NCBI RefSeq assembly: GCF_000725805.1
Contig: NZ_JOFT01000014.1
Location: forward strand, 1-64,000
DNA: 64,000 nucleotides
From: Streptomyces xanthophaeus
GTDB lineage: Bacteria; Actinomycetota; Actinomycetes; Streptomycetales; Streptomycetaceae
Direction: 5' to 3'
Below, piece by piece: positions 47,995 through 55,643 of the stretch (the stretch's first letter is position 1; each line of letters opens with the position of its first letter). Both the position numbers and the translations under genes were made by a program. Under the pieces are notes generated by a model that was not told the DNA's origin, did not search any database, and saw only the letters and a list, made by a program, of their open reading frames with translations.

Positions 47995-49344
47995 ATGAAC
48001 ACAGCAGCCGACGCCCTCGCCGCCGTGAAAGACGCTGACCGGAAGCACGTCTTCCATTCCTGGTCGGCTCAGGAGCTGATCGACCCGCTCGCCGTCGCCG
48101 GGGCCGAAGGCTCGTACTTCTGGGACTACCAGGGCAATCGCTACCTCGACTTCTCCAGCGCCCTCGTCTACACCAACATCGGCTACCAGCACCCCAAGGT
48201 CACCGCGGCCATCGCGGAGCAGGCCGCCCGGCTGTGCACCGTCGCCCCCGGCTTCGCCGTCGACGTCCGCTCCGAGGCCGCCCGGCTGATCGCCGAGCGC
48301 ACCCCCGGCGACCTCGACAAGATCTTCTTCACCAACGCCGGTGCCGAGGCCGTCGAGAACGCCGTCCGCATGGCACGGCTGCACACCGGCCGGCCCAAGG
48401 TGCTGTCCGCGTACCGCTCGTACCACGGGGCCACCTCCACCGCGATCAACCTGACCGGTGACGCCCGCCGCTTCGGCAACGACTCCGCGACCGCGGGCGT
48501 CGTGCACTTCTGGGGCCCCTTCGCCTACCGCTCGCCCTTCTACGCGAGCACCCCGGCCGAGGAGTGCGAGCGGGCCCTGCGCCACCTCGAGGACACCATC
48601 GTCTTCGAGGGCCCGCAGTCCATCGCCGCGATCATCCTGGAGACCGTCGGCGGCGCCCCGGGCGTCCTGGTGCACCCGGACGGCTACCTGGCCGGGGTGC
48701 GCGAGCTCTGCGACCGCTTCGGCATCGTGTTCATCCTGGACGAGATCATGGTCGGCTTCGGGCGCACCGGTACGTGGTTCGCCTCCGAGCACTGGGACGT
48801 CGTCCCGGACCTGATCTGCTTCGCCAAGGGCGTCACCAGCGGATACGTACCGCTCGGCGGGGTCGCCATCTCGTCCGCCATCGCCCAGACCTTCGCCCGC
48901 CGGCCCTACCCGGGCGGGCTGACGTACTCCGGGCACGTGCTGGCCTGCGCTGCCGCCGTCGCCACGATCAACGTCATGGAGGAGGAGGGGATCGTCGAGC
49001 AGTCCGCCCGCACGGGCGCGGAGCTCCTCGGGCCCGGCCTGCGCGCGCTCGCCGAGCGGCACCCCTCGGTCGGGGAGGTGCGGGGCCTGGGCACCTTCTG
49101 GGCGCTCGAACTCGTCCGGGACAGGGGGACGCGGGAGCCGCTGGTGCCGTACAACGCCGCCGGGGCGGACAACGCGCCGATGGCGGAGTTCGGAGCCGCC
49201 TGCAAGAAGGGCGGGCTGTGGCCGCTCCTCGCCGGGAACCGCATCCACGTCGCACCGCCCTGCAACATCGCGCCGCAGGACGTCGCCAAGGGGCTGGAGA
49301 TCCTCGACGAGGCCCTCTCGGTGGCCGACGCGCACACGGCCTGA
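47995..49344 (+). CDS. Class III aminotransferase (PLP-dependent)
   Basis: 449 aa. PLP Lys278 in CFAKGVTSGYVPLGG and Asp249 in FILDEIMVGFGRTG are diagnostic. The N-terminal HSWSAQELIDPLAVAGAEG and TNAGAEAVENAVRMAR fit omega-aminotransferases of the taurine/beta-alanine-pyruvate type. Transfers an amino group between an omega-amino compound and a keto acid; exact substrate uncertain. Same strand as the SDR. Confidence 0.92.
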   Translation: MNTAADALAAVKDADRKHVFHSWSAQELIDPLAVAGAEGSYFWDYQGNRYLDFSSALVYTNIGYQHPKVTAAIAEQAARLCTVAPGFAVDVRSEAARLIAERTPGDLDKIFFTNAGAEAVENAVRMARLHTGRPKVLSAYRSYHGATSTAINLTGDARRFGNDSATAGVVHFWGPFAYRSPFYASTPAEECERALRHLEDTIVFEGPQSIAAIILETVGGAPGVLVHPDGYLAGVRELCDRFGIVFILDEIMVGFGRTGTWFASEHWDVVPDLICFAKGVTSGYVPLGGVAISSAIAQTFARRPYPGGLTYSGHVLACAAAVATINVMEEEGIVEQSARTGAELLGPGLRALAERHPSVGEVRGLGTFWALELVRDRGTREPLVPYNAAGADNAPMAEFGAACKKGGLWPLLAGNRIHVAPPCNIAPQDVAKGLEILDEALSVADAHTA

Positions 49345-49612
49345 CCTGCTGTTCTGTACGGTCGCCCAAGCCGTGGGTGCTGGTGTTCGGATGATCGGTG
49401 CCGTGGTCAACCCACCGCATACATGCTGCAATCCGTTCAGGCCTGGATGCACACGACACCGGGCCTGCATCAAGCACCTACGGACCGGGATGCACGTCAG
49501 TCCCGGGGCGGTCCTGCGGGACCGAACGGCGGGGAGCGGTCGGACCGCTGGACGCCGGGCGTACGGGATCCAGACAACCGGACTCCGTGTTCCCGAGTCG
49601 AAGGAAGACAGC

Positions 49613-50530
49613 ATGAGCAAGCACGTCCTGGCGCAGAACCAGTACGGCAAGGCCGAGAACCGCATCGTCAAGGTCACCCGCAAGGGCAGCGACGGTTCCT
49701 GGCACGAGATCCGCGACCTCAACGTCTCGGTCGCGCTCCGCGGCGAGTTCCGCGACGTCCACCTCACCGGCGACAACGCCAACTGCCTGCCGACCGACAC
49801 CACGAAGAACACCGTGTACGCCTTCGCCAAGGAGCACGGCATCGCCTCCCCGGAGGCCTTCGGCATCCTCCTCGCCAAGCACTTCGTCTCCTCGCAGCAG
49901 CCGATCCGCGAGGCGCAGATCCGCATCGAGGAGTTCGTCTGGGAGCGGATCCCCGTCCCGACGCGCAAGGAGCAGCACTCCTTCGTCCTCAAGGGCCAGG
50001 AAGTGCGCACCGCGCAGGTCACCTACAGCGAGACCACCGGTCTCCAGGTCATCTCGGGCCTCAAGGACCTGACGGTGATGAACTCGACGAACTCCGAGTT
50101 CCACGGCTACATCAAGGACAAGTACACGACCCTCCAGGAGGCGTACGACCGCATCCTGGCGACCAAGGTCACCTCCCGCTGGGCCCACTCGGCGCTGGCC
50201 TCCGACGACCCGGAGTTCGACTGGGACCGCTCGTACAAGAAGGTCCGCAAGCACCTCCTGGACGCCTTCGCGGAGACGTACTCGTACTCGCTCCAGCAGA
50301 CCCTGAACCAGATGGCCGAGCGGGTGCTCGACAACTGCCCGCGGGTCAACGAGGTGCGCCTCAACCTGCCCAACAAGCACCACTTCCTCGTCGACCTGGA
50401 GCCCTTCGGCCTCAAGAACGACAACGAGGTCTACTTCGCCGCGGACCGGATGTACGGCCTGATCGAGGGCACCATCCACCGCGACGGCGTGCAGCCGGTG
50501 ATCGCGACCTCCGACTGGATCGTCGCCTGA
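49613..50530 (+). CDS. pucL: Urate oxidase (uricase)
   Basis: 305 aa, complete. Two tandem T-fold halves: NQYGKAENRIVKV with the catalytic Lys (~13), LPTDTTKNTVYAF with the catalytic Thr, NSTNSEFHGYIKD in the second half and PNKHHFLVDLEPFG with the active-site His. Oxidises urate with O2 to 5-hydroxyisourate, first step of urate catabolism. The next pathway genes (hydroxyisourate hydrolase, OHCU decarboxylase) are not adjacent. The 268-bp upstream region (49345-49612) has short GC-rich dyads but no clear operator. Confidence 0.96.
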   Translation: MSKHVLAQNQYGKAENRIVKVTRKGSDGSWHEIRDLNVSVALRGEFRDVHLTGDNANCLPTDTTKNTVYAFAKEHGIASPEAFGILLAKHFVSSQQPIREAQIRIEEFVWERIPVPTRKEQHSFVLKGQEVRTAQVTYSETTGLQVISGLKDLTVMNSTNSEFHGYIKDKYTTLQEAYDRILATKVTSRWAHSALASDDPEFDWDRSYKKVRKHLLDAFAETYSYSLQQTLNQMAERVLDNCPRVNEVRLNLPNKHHFLVDLEPFGLKNDNEVYFAADRMYGLIEGTIHRDGVQPVIATSDWIVA

Positions 50531-50540
50531 TCCGTCCGGG

Positions 50541-50996
50541 CTAGGTCCCCTCGGTGACCGGCTCCCCCTCGGGGGCCGGCTTGCCCAGCCTGAGGTTCCA
50601 CCGCCCCGCGCGCCCGCTGAGTTCGGTGAGCGTGCGGGGTCGTGCGTCCAGCCGCCAGAAGACCTGCGGCGGCAGTTCCAGCGCGTGCACCACGGCCGCG
50701 CGGACGAAGGCCTGTTCGGCCTCGACCCGGTGGGTACCGGGCTCCAGGCCGTCCAGCCAGCTCCCGGCACGGGCGACGAGCTCCTCGACGGACTCCCCTC
50801 CGGGCGGGGCGTACGCCGGGTCCGTCAGCCAGCTGCGGACCCCGGCCGGGTCCTCGGCCGCCACCTCCTCCAGGGTGCGCCCGGCCCACAGCCCGGTGTC
50901 CAGCCCGTACGGCCCGCCGGCCCCGAAACGGTGCTCGCGCAGCGCGGCGTCCGGACCTGGGGTGACGAGGTGAACTCGTACCGAAGAGGGGTTCAT
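50541..50996 (-). CDS. Histidine-phosphatase-fold protein lacking catalytic histidines
   Basis: 151 aa from ATG 50996 (MNPSSVRVHLVTPGPDAALRE). The fold pattern follows phosphoglycerate-mutase-type phosphatases: AGRTLEEVAAEDP and the helix PPGGESVEELVARAGSWLD are conserved. The catalytic RHG is replaced by VTPG, and the second His motif by EAEQAFV. Probably non-catalytic. Similar genes accompany CbtAB cobalt transporters; it is divergent from that riboswitch-controlled operon. Confidence 0.8.
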   Translation of the reverse strand: MNPSSVRVHLVTPGPDAALREHRFGAGGPYGLDTGLWAGRTLEEVAAEDPAGVRSWLTDPAYAPPGGESVEELVARAGSWLDGLEPGTHRVEAEQAFVRAAVVHALELPPQVFWRLDARPRTLTELSGRAGRWNLRLGKPAPEGEPVTEGT

Positions 50997-51040
50997 AAAG
51001 GGAGCGTAAGCGCGGTACGGTCGCGGACGACACAACTGAA

Positions 51041-51140
51041 TGACGACGGTCCGACGGAAGAACCGGTGAGAATCCGGCACGGTCGCGCCACTGTGAACCC
51101 TCCCGGAAGGGGGAGGCAAGTCAGACCCGCAGCCGTCGTC
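51041..51140 (+). ncRNA. Cobalamin riboswitch
   Basis: Core elements are in order: ACCGGTGAGAATCCGGCACG, GGTCGCGCCACTGTGA (B12 box) and GGCAAGTCAGACCC. A perfect 8-bp closing stem GACGACGG (51042-51049) / CCGTCGTC (51133-51140) encloses them, with a CCCTCCC/GGGGGAGG side hairpin. It ends 47 bases before cbtB, so cobalamin should reduce cobalt transporter synthesis. The element may extend into the downstream expression platform up to ~51180. Confidence 0.93.
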
Positions 51141-51187
51141 GCGAGCACCACTGACCGGGACGCGTGTTCCCTCTGGAGGTACCTGCC

Positions 51188-51400
51188 ATGGCCCACTCCG
51201 CCGTGCCCTCGACGCCTGTCACCGTCGCACCGATCTCACTCTCCGCGCTCGCCCCCTGGGCGGTCTTCGTCGCCGTCCTCACCCTCGTCCTGCTGTACTT
51301 CGTCGGCGTCGAGCAGGGCGCCACCGCGGTCTTCGAGGGCGAGACCATCCACGAATGGCTGCACGACGGCCGTCACCTGCTCGGTTTCCCCTGCCACTGA
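51188..51400 (+). CDS. cbtB: CbtB, cobalt transporter subunit
   Basis: 70 aa with one membrane helix (WAVFVAVLTLVLLYFVGV) and the CbtB C-terminal metal-site signature HEWLHDGRHLLGFPCH, rich in His with a terminal Cys-His. Works with CbtA in cobalt uptake for cobalamin. Preceded by a CTGGAGG ribosome-binding site and the cobalamin riboswitch. Confidence 0.93.
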   Translation: MAHSAVPSTPVTVAPISLSALAPWAVFVAVLTLVLLYFVGVEQGATAVFEGETIHEWLHDGRHLLGFPCH

Positions 51401-51426
51401 TCCGCACCTCGCAAGGGAACCGAACC

Positions 51427-52209
51427 ATGACGTCCTCCGCCGTACCCTCCCTCTCCCCCCGCACCGTCTCCCCCCGCACGCTCCTCGTCCGGGGCATGCT
51501 CGCCGGCCTGCTGGCCGGTGTGGCCGCCTTCCTCGTCGCCTACCTCCTCGGAGAGTCCAAGGTGGACGCGGCGATCGCCATCGAGGAGGCCGCCGCACAC
51601 GGCCACGACCACGGCGAGGAGGCCCCCGTCAGCCGGGCTCTCCAGGCCACCGCGGGCCTCGGCACCGGTGTCCTGCTGTACGGGGTCGCGCTCGGCGGAA
51701 TCGCCGCGCTCGTCTACTGCTACGCCCTGGGCCGCCTCGGCCGCTTCGGCCCGCGGGCCACGGCCGCGCTGGTCACCGGGGCCCTGTTCGTCACCGTGAC
51801 CCTGGTGCCGTTCCTCAAGTACCCCGCCAACCCGCCGGCCGTCGGAGACCCCGGGACGGCCACCCGCCGGACCGTCCTCTACCTCCTGATGATCGCCCTG
51901 AGCGCCCTGCTGGCCGCGGGCGCGCTGATCCTGGGCCGGCGCCTCGCACCGTCCATGGGCAACTGGAACGCGAGCACCGCCGCCGGGGTGGCCTTCGTGG
52001 CCGCGGTCGGCCTCTCGTACGCCCTCCTCCCCGGGATCAACGAGGTCCCGGCGGGCTTCCCGGCCGCGCTCATCTGGGAGTTCCGCCTGGCGTCCCTCGC
52101 CATCCAGACGGCACTGTGGGCGACTTTCGGCCTGGCCTTCGGTTATCTAGCCGAACGGGCCCTTGTGCCCGCCACCGCACCCAAGGAGGCTGTGCAGCCG
52201 ACGAGTTGA
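51427..52209 (+). CDS. cbtA: CbtA, cobalt transporter subunit
   Basis: 260 aa with about five to six membrane helices. After the first helix (RGMLAGLLAGVAAFLVAYLL) comes GESKVDAAIAIEEAAAHGHDHGEE, a His/Glu-rich loop typical of CbtA (shown here as GESKVDAAI and HGHDHGEE). VPFLKYPANPPAVGD is another family hallmark. Transports Co2+ with CbtB; 26 bp downstream of it, controlled by the same riboswitch. Confidence 0.94.
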   Translation: MTSSAVPSLSPRTVSPRTLLVRGMLAGLLAGVAAFLVAYLLGESKVDAAIAIEEAAAHGHDHGEEAPVSRALQATAGLGTGVLLYGVALGGIAALVYCYALGRLGRFGPRATAALVTGALFVTVTLVPFLKYPANPPAVGDPGTATRRTVLYLLMIALSALLAAGALILGRRLAPSMGNWNASTAAGVAFVAAVGLSYALLPGINEVPAGFPAALIWEFRLASLAIQTALWATFGLAFGYLAERALVPATAPKEAVQPTS

Positions 52210-52230
52210 CGATGAAGGGGCCGGTAGTAC

Positions 52231-52476
52231 ATGCCGACGGCGATATGGCGGTGGCGGGGCTGGACGGGCGCGGCCCCGTTCTGGCTGAACTCCCTCCTCC
52301 TGCTCCTGGCCCCCTTCACGGCCGTCACCCTCTTCGCGCAGATGGGCGTCATCGCCGCGCTGGCCGCCCTCGGCGGACTGGCCCGTCACCTGTGGTTCGG
52401 TGACTACGGCCACCCCGCGATCCACCTCGCCGCCGCGCTGATGGGCGCGGCGGCGGCCACCCTCGTGGTGGTCTGA
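52231..52476 (+). CDS. Small membrane protein downstream of cbtA
   Basis: 81 aa with two or three hydrophobic segments (FWLNSLLLLLAPFTAVTLF; VIAALAALGG; AAALMGAAAATLVVV) and an HLWFGDYGHPAIH motif with three His. Only 21 bp from cbtA, so likely in the riboswitch operon. GAAGGGG lies 11 bases before ATG. May assist cobalt transport; not recognised. Confidence 0.6.
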   Translation: MPTAIWRWRGWTGAAPFWLNSLLLLLAPFTAVTLFAQMGVIAALAALGGLARHLWFGDYGHPAIHLAAALMGAAAATLVVV

Positions 52477-52605
52477 GCGGCCGTTCCCGCGGACACGCGC
52501 CGGTGACGTACCCCCGGCCTCCTGCGTTTCACGGGGTACGGGTGGGCAGAGAAGAGCCGACTGCTCACAGGAGCCGGCCTCGCACGCCGGACAGGAGGGA
52601 ATCCC

Positions 52606-53247
52606 ATGGCCCGCGCCCAATGGGCCGTCGGCGTACTGACGGTGGCCCTGCTCTGCACCGGACTCGGCGTGCTGCGCGCCTCGGAGGGCGCCGGGCCGGC
52701 CGTGCGGATCACCGATGACGCGCTGCCTTCACGGGCCCTGGGGCTGTCCGGGCACCGCCGCCTCGTCCGGCAGCTCGACCGCGCCGCCGCCTACCCGGCC
52801 GAAGGCCACTCCGCGGGCGACGGCCACTCCGACGGCAACGGCCCCGCCAACGGGCCCCGGCTGCCGCTGACCGCCGGACCCCTGCGGCCCGTCTCCGGCC
52901 CCCTGGACACCGCGCGGCCGCTGCGCCTGCGCATCCCCGGCCTGGGCGTCGACCTCCCGCTGACCGGCCGCTCCGGGGGCGCCCGCTGGGACACCACCGG
53001 CCCGGCGCCCGGGGCGGCCGGCACGGCCGTGATCACCGGGTCCGGGCTCCGGCTTTCCGCGCTGCAGCGGGGGCGGACGATCGAGATCCCCCGCGCGGAC
53101 CACCGGACGGCCGTGTTCACCGTCGTCCGGGTCTCGCCCGGCGGGGTGGCCGGCCACGGAGAGCGGGCCGGACGGGCCCAACTGCGGCTGATCAGCGGGG
53201 AGAGCGCCGTCCTGGCCCGGCTGACCGGGGAGCGCCACCGCCCCTGA
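52606..53247 (+). CDS. Class F sortase-fold protein lacking catalytic residues
   Basis: 213 aa: signal/anchor helix (WAVGVLTVALLCTGLGVL), linker with GHSAGDGHSDGNG, then a sortase-like barrel from ~104: PLRLRIPGLGVDLPL, GTAVITG, LQRGRTIEIPRADHRTAVF and LRLISGESAVLARL. In active class F sortases these are followed or replaced by a GHVD-type His and a LITC Cys. Here the positions are GSGL and LISG, so both catalytic residues are missing. Probably a non-catalytic sortase-fold protein. Confidence 0.7.
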   Translation: MARAQWAVGVLTVALLCTGLGVLRASEGAGPAVRITDDALPSRALGLSGHRRLVRQLDRAAAYPAEGHSAGDGHSDGNGPANGPRLPLTAGPLRPVSGPLDTARPLRLRIPGLGVDLPLTGRSGGARWDTTGPAPGAAGTAVITGSGLRLSALQRGRTIEIPRADHRTAVFTVVRVSPGGVAGHGERAGRAQLRLISGESAVLARLTGERHRP

Positions 53248-53352
53248 TCCACCGGCCGGCTGTCTGCCGTGCGGGGGTGTTCCCGTCCCCCGGTCGGAGG
53301 CTTCTGGGGGTAGTTCGGGGAACGTCCCGGCGTGTCGGGGCACACCCCTCGC

Positions 53353-53721
53353 ATGAGCGGGACGCGAGGCGTACGGACGACACGGACGGCACGGACGGTG
53401 CTGACCCGGGCCCTGACGGTGGCCTGCGTCGTCCTGCTGTGCGTGTTCGGCGCCGGGCCCGCGGGCGCGTCGGCCGCCGAGTCCCGCGGGAGTTCCTCCG
53501 CCCCCGCCGAACCCGCCGAGGGCCCGTCCGATCCGGCGGCGGATCCCGAGGCGCGGGCCGCCCTGCGGCCGCAGGTCCGCGAAATGCCGGGTGCGCGACG
53601 GATGCCACTGCCGGTGTTTCACGTGAAACATCCGGCCGGGACGGTCTGCGGGATCCCGGGCTGGGCGGCCGAGCCGGTGCTGTCCGAGCGAGCGCTGCGG
53701 AGTGTGGTCCTGCGCTGCTGA
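53353..53721 (+). CDS. Secreted small protein; coding sequence contains a parS site
   Basis: 122 aa starting MSGTRGVRTTRTARTV, with a hydrophobic core ALTVACVVLLCVFGAG and ASAAESR cleavage region, then a Pro/Ala/Glu-rich mature part. PVFHVKH in the mature protein is encoded by the parS-like palindrome at 53615-53630. A C-terminal VCGIPGW and final RC contain the only mature cysteines. No recognisable function; a gene prediction of moderate certainty. Confidence 0.5.
   Translation: MSGTRGVRTTRTARTVLTRALTVACVVLLCVFGAGPAGASAAESRGSSSAPAEPAEGPSDPAADPEARAALRPQVREMPGARRMPLPVFHVKHPAGTVCGIPGWAAEPVLSERALRSVVLRC
53615..53630. promoter_or_regulatory. parS-like centromere site 2 (intragenic)
   Basis: TGTTTCACGTGAAACA, identical to the site at 42023-42038, inside the small secreted-protein gene. 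ParB would load here for chromosome segregation. Confidence 0.88.
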
Positions 53722-53798
53722 CGGGTCCGGCCTGACCGGCGCGTCAGGCGTCCGCAGCACGCACCCCCACACCCCCTCGAGCACCGTGAGGTTCCGTC

Positions 53799-53957
53799 AT
53801 GCCCATCGACCCGTACGCCGCTCTGAACGCCATGCTCCGCGCCGAGGCAGCCCGTTTCACCCCGCCGGCCCGACAGGCCGAGCCCGCCGCGCCGAAGGCC
53901 ACGGCCGTCGCCGAGTCCGATAGCGAACCCCAGCCCGCTGCCGAGCCGGCCGCGTAG
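53799..53957 (+). CDS. Small Ala/Pro-rich protein (52 aa)
   Basis: ATG 53799, MPIDPYAALNAMLRAEAARF start with GTGAGG eight bases upstream, ending at TAG 53955-53957 just before a bidirectional terminator. The first ~20 residues form an amphipathic helix; the rest is acidic, Pro/Ala-rich and probably disordered. Codon third positions are GC-rich as in real genes. Function unknown. Confidence 0.55.
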   Translation: MPIDPYAALNAMLRAEAARFTPPARQAEPAAPKATAVAESDSEPQPAAEPAA

Positions 53958-53978
53958 GAGCTGCCCTTCAGGTACGGA

Positions 53979-54010
53979 AGCGGCCCGGCCGAAAGTACGG
54001 CCGGGCCGCT
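53979..54010. terminator. Bidirectional hairpin terminator
   Basis: AGCGGCCCGGCCG (53979-53991) and CGGCCGGGCCGCT (53998-54010), a perfect 13-bp stem with a 6-nt loop AAAGTA, between convergent genes. Confidence 0.87.
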
Positions 54011-54041
54011 CCGCCGGGGGGCGGGTCGGTTCGCGTACGGG

Positions 54042-54452
54042 TCAGTCCTCGTGCGTGTAGTAGCGGTAGAAGGCGGCCGCGCCGACGCCGATGCCCACGA
54101 ACAGGCCGACGACGGTGGCGCGGAGCACGGAGGAGTTGGTGAGGCTGTGCAGGTAGCCCGCGGCGACACCCGTGAAGACACCGTAGGCGGCGGCGTGCAC
54201 CTCCCGCTTCAGCCGGGGGCCGATGCGCGCGAGCGCGAACATGCAGCCGGCGAACAGCGCGCCGCACAGGATCCCGTAGAAGACGTTGCCCGCGTCGACC
54301 GGGCCCATCTGGCGTTGGATGAAGGCGGCCCAGACCCCGTAGACGAGTCCGGCGAGCAGGGCGCGGGTGAGGGCGTTCCTGCTGCTGTGGTCGGTGGCCG
54401 CCGTCGAGCGGTAGTGGTGCCGCCGGGAGGCGGTGGGTGCCGCATGTGCCAT
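54042..54452 (-). CDS. Three- to four-helix membrane protein
   Basis: 136 aa, ATG 54452 after GAGAGGAG. A polar His/Arg-rich N-terminus (~1-28) precedes hydrophobic segments ALLAGLVYGVWAAFIQ, FYGILCGALFAGCMFALARIG, AYGVFTGVAAGYLHSL and VVGLFVGIGVGAAAFY, with a YYTHED end. Gly-rich helices suggest tight packing. Not recognised; single gene. Confidence 0.75.
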   Translation of the reverse strand: MAHAAPTASRRHHYRSTAATDHSSRNALTRALLAGLVYGVWAAFIQRQMGPVDAGNVFYGILCGALFAGCMFALARIGPRLKREVHAAAYGVFTGVAAGYLHSLTNSSVLRATVVGLFVGIGVGAAAFYRYYTHED

Positions 54453-54531
54453 GACGGGCTCCTCTCTCCCATCATCCAGGGCACACCCGCCGCCCCCGAC
54501 CGGCAAGTGGATCACCCGTCCGGGGCAGCCA

Positions 54532-54933
54532 CTATGCGGCCGGGCGGACCGCCACCGCGTCGATCTCGAAGAGCATGTCCGGCAGGGCGAGCGCCGCGAC
54601 GCCGATCAGGGTCTGTGCGGGCAGTTCCGCGCCCCAGGTGGCGTGCAGCTCGTTGAGGAGCACCTCCAGCTTCTCCTGGTCGTGGGCCACGACGTACGTG
54701 CCGATCCGGACGACGTCGGCGGGCCCGAGGCCGACGGCCGCGAGGGCAGTGCGGAGGTTGGCGAAGGCCTGGGCGACCTGCTCGGCGAAGTCCTCGGAGA
54801 CGACGTGGCCGCTCTCGTCGGAGCCGTACTGGCCGGCGACGAAGACCTGCTCGCCGGGGGCGGAGACGATGTGGCTGTAGCCGTAGCCGGCCGGGTCGTG
54901 CAGTCCTGCCGGGTTGGTGATGACGCGGGTCAT
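54532..54933 (-). CDS. ridA: RidA family reactive-intermediate deaminase
   Basis: 133 aa of the YjgF/YER057c/UK114 family: NPAGLHDP start, VFVAGQYGSDESG, and a C-terminal LIGVAALALPDMLFEIDAVAV. In canonical RidA an Arg in xxRxxVEVxxLP binds the substrate carboxylate. Here that segment reads GVAALALPDMLFEID without the Arg, so it may belong to a non-RidA deaminase subgroup. Downstream of an Rrf2 regulator gene on the same strand. Confidence 0.85.
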   Translation of the reverse strand: MTRVITNPAGLHDPAGYGYSHIVSAPGEQVFVAGQYGSDESGHVVSEDFAEQVAQAFANLRTALAAVGLGPADVVRIGTYVVAHDQEKLEVLLNELHATWGAELPAQTLIGVAALALPDMLFEIDAVAVRPAA

Positions 54934-54995
54934 TGCGAGCTCCCTGATGTCCGTTTCCGTCCGTGCACTGCTCTGTCGCTCACTGCTCCGTCGCC

Positions 54996-55040
54996 CACCG
55001 GTGTGCCGCTCACCGGTGTGCCGCTCACCGGTGTGCCACC
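54996..55040. repeat. 15-bp tandem repeat, three copies
   Basis: CACCGGTGTGCCGCT at 54996 and 55011, with a variant at 55026, in the gap between the Rrf2 gene stop and the RidA gene. Each unit has a CACCGGTG palindrome. Confidence 0.85.
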
Positions 55041-55054
55041 CGCCGGGGCCGTGC

Positions 55055-55537
55055 TCACCGGCCCTGCTGCTCCCTGAGCCAGGCGCGCAGCCGCTCCGGC
55101 GCCTCGGGGGCCTGCCGTTCCGCCTGCTGCCTGACCTCGTCGAGGTTCTGGGCCGCCAGCTCCCGGCGCCAGGCCAGTTCGGCCCGGCCCATGGCGTGCG
55201 CGACGGCGCACTCGAAGGCGTGGCCCGTGGTCCCGCCGGGTCCCTGTCGGCGGATCTCCGTGCAGCGGAAGGCCTCCTCGGCCCCCTCGACGGCGGCGAC
55301 CACGTCCATGAGCGAGATGGCGTCGAGCGGGCGGGCCAGCCGGAAGCCTCCGCGGGGGCCCGGGGTGGAGGTGAGGATCCCGGCCCGGGCCAGCGCCTGG
55401 AGCTGCTTGTTGAGGTAGGCCGCGGGCAGGTCGTGCCACGCGGCCAGGCGCGCCGCCGGCACGGCCCGGTCCGGGCCGCTCCAGGCCAGGTTGACGCAGC
55501 TGTGCAGCGCCCACTCGACGCCTTCGCTCATCTTCAT
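55055..55537 (-). CDS. Rrf2-family transcriptional regulator
   Basis: 160 aa starting MKMSEGVEWALHSCVNLAW. The Rrf2 winged helix spans AARLAAWHDLPAAYLNKQLQ and GILTSTPGPRGGFRLARP; the dimer helix LDAISLMDVVAAVEG follows. Only two cysteines (CTEIRR and HAFEC) lie in the region where Fe-S members carry three, so cluster binding is doubtful. A 25-bp palindrome just upstream indicates autoregulation; RidA, 121 bp downstream, may be co-transcribed. Confidence 0.9.
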   Translation of the reverse strand: MKMSEGVEWALHSCVNLAWSGPDRAVPAARLAAWHDLPAAYLNKQLQALARAGILTSTPGPRGGFRLARPLDAISLMDVVAAVEGAEEAFRCTEIRRQGPGGTTGHAFECAVAHAMGRAELAWRRELAAQNLDEVRQQAERQAPEAPERLRAWLREQQGR

Positions 55538-55538
55538 A

Positions 55539-55563
55539 ATTCTGGATATTAATTGTCCAGAAT
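55539..55563. promoter_or_regulatory. Palindromic operator at the Rrf2 start
   Basis: ATTCTGGA-N9-TCCAGAAT with perfect 8-bp arms and AT-rich centre TATTAATTG, one base upstream of the Rrf2 ATG. It also lies ~80 bp upstream of the divergent membrane-protein gene. Confidence 0.75.
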
Positions 55564-55643
55564 CTCGGCCGCAAGGACGTTTCCGCCACCCGCCCGCAGC
55601 AACACCGCTCGCGCCCGGTCCGGCCCCCGCATTCCCTGGTGAC

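Noticed and set aside
47014..50022. A 1002-codon minus-strand open frame
   Set aside because: Antisense to the SDR, aminotransferase and urate oxidase genes; no recognisable domain.
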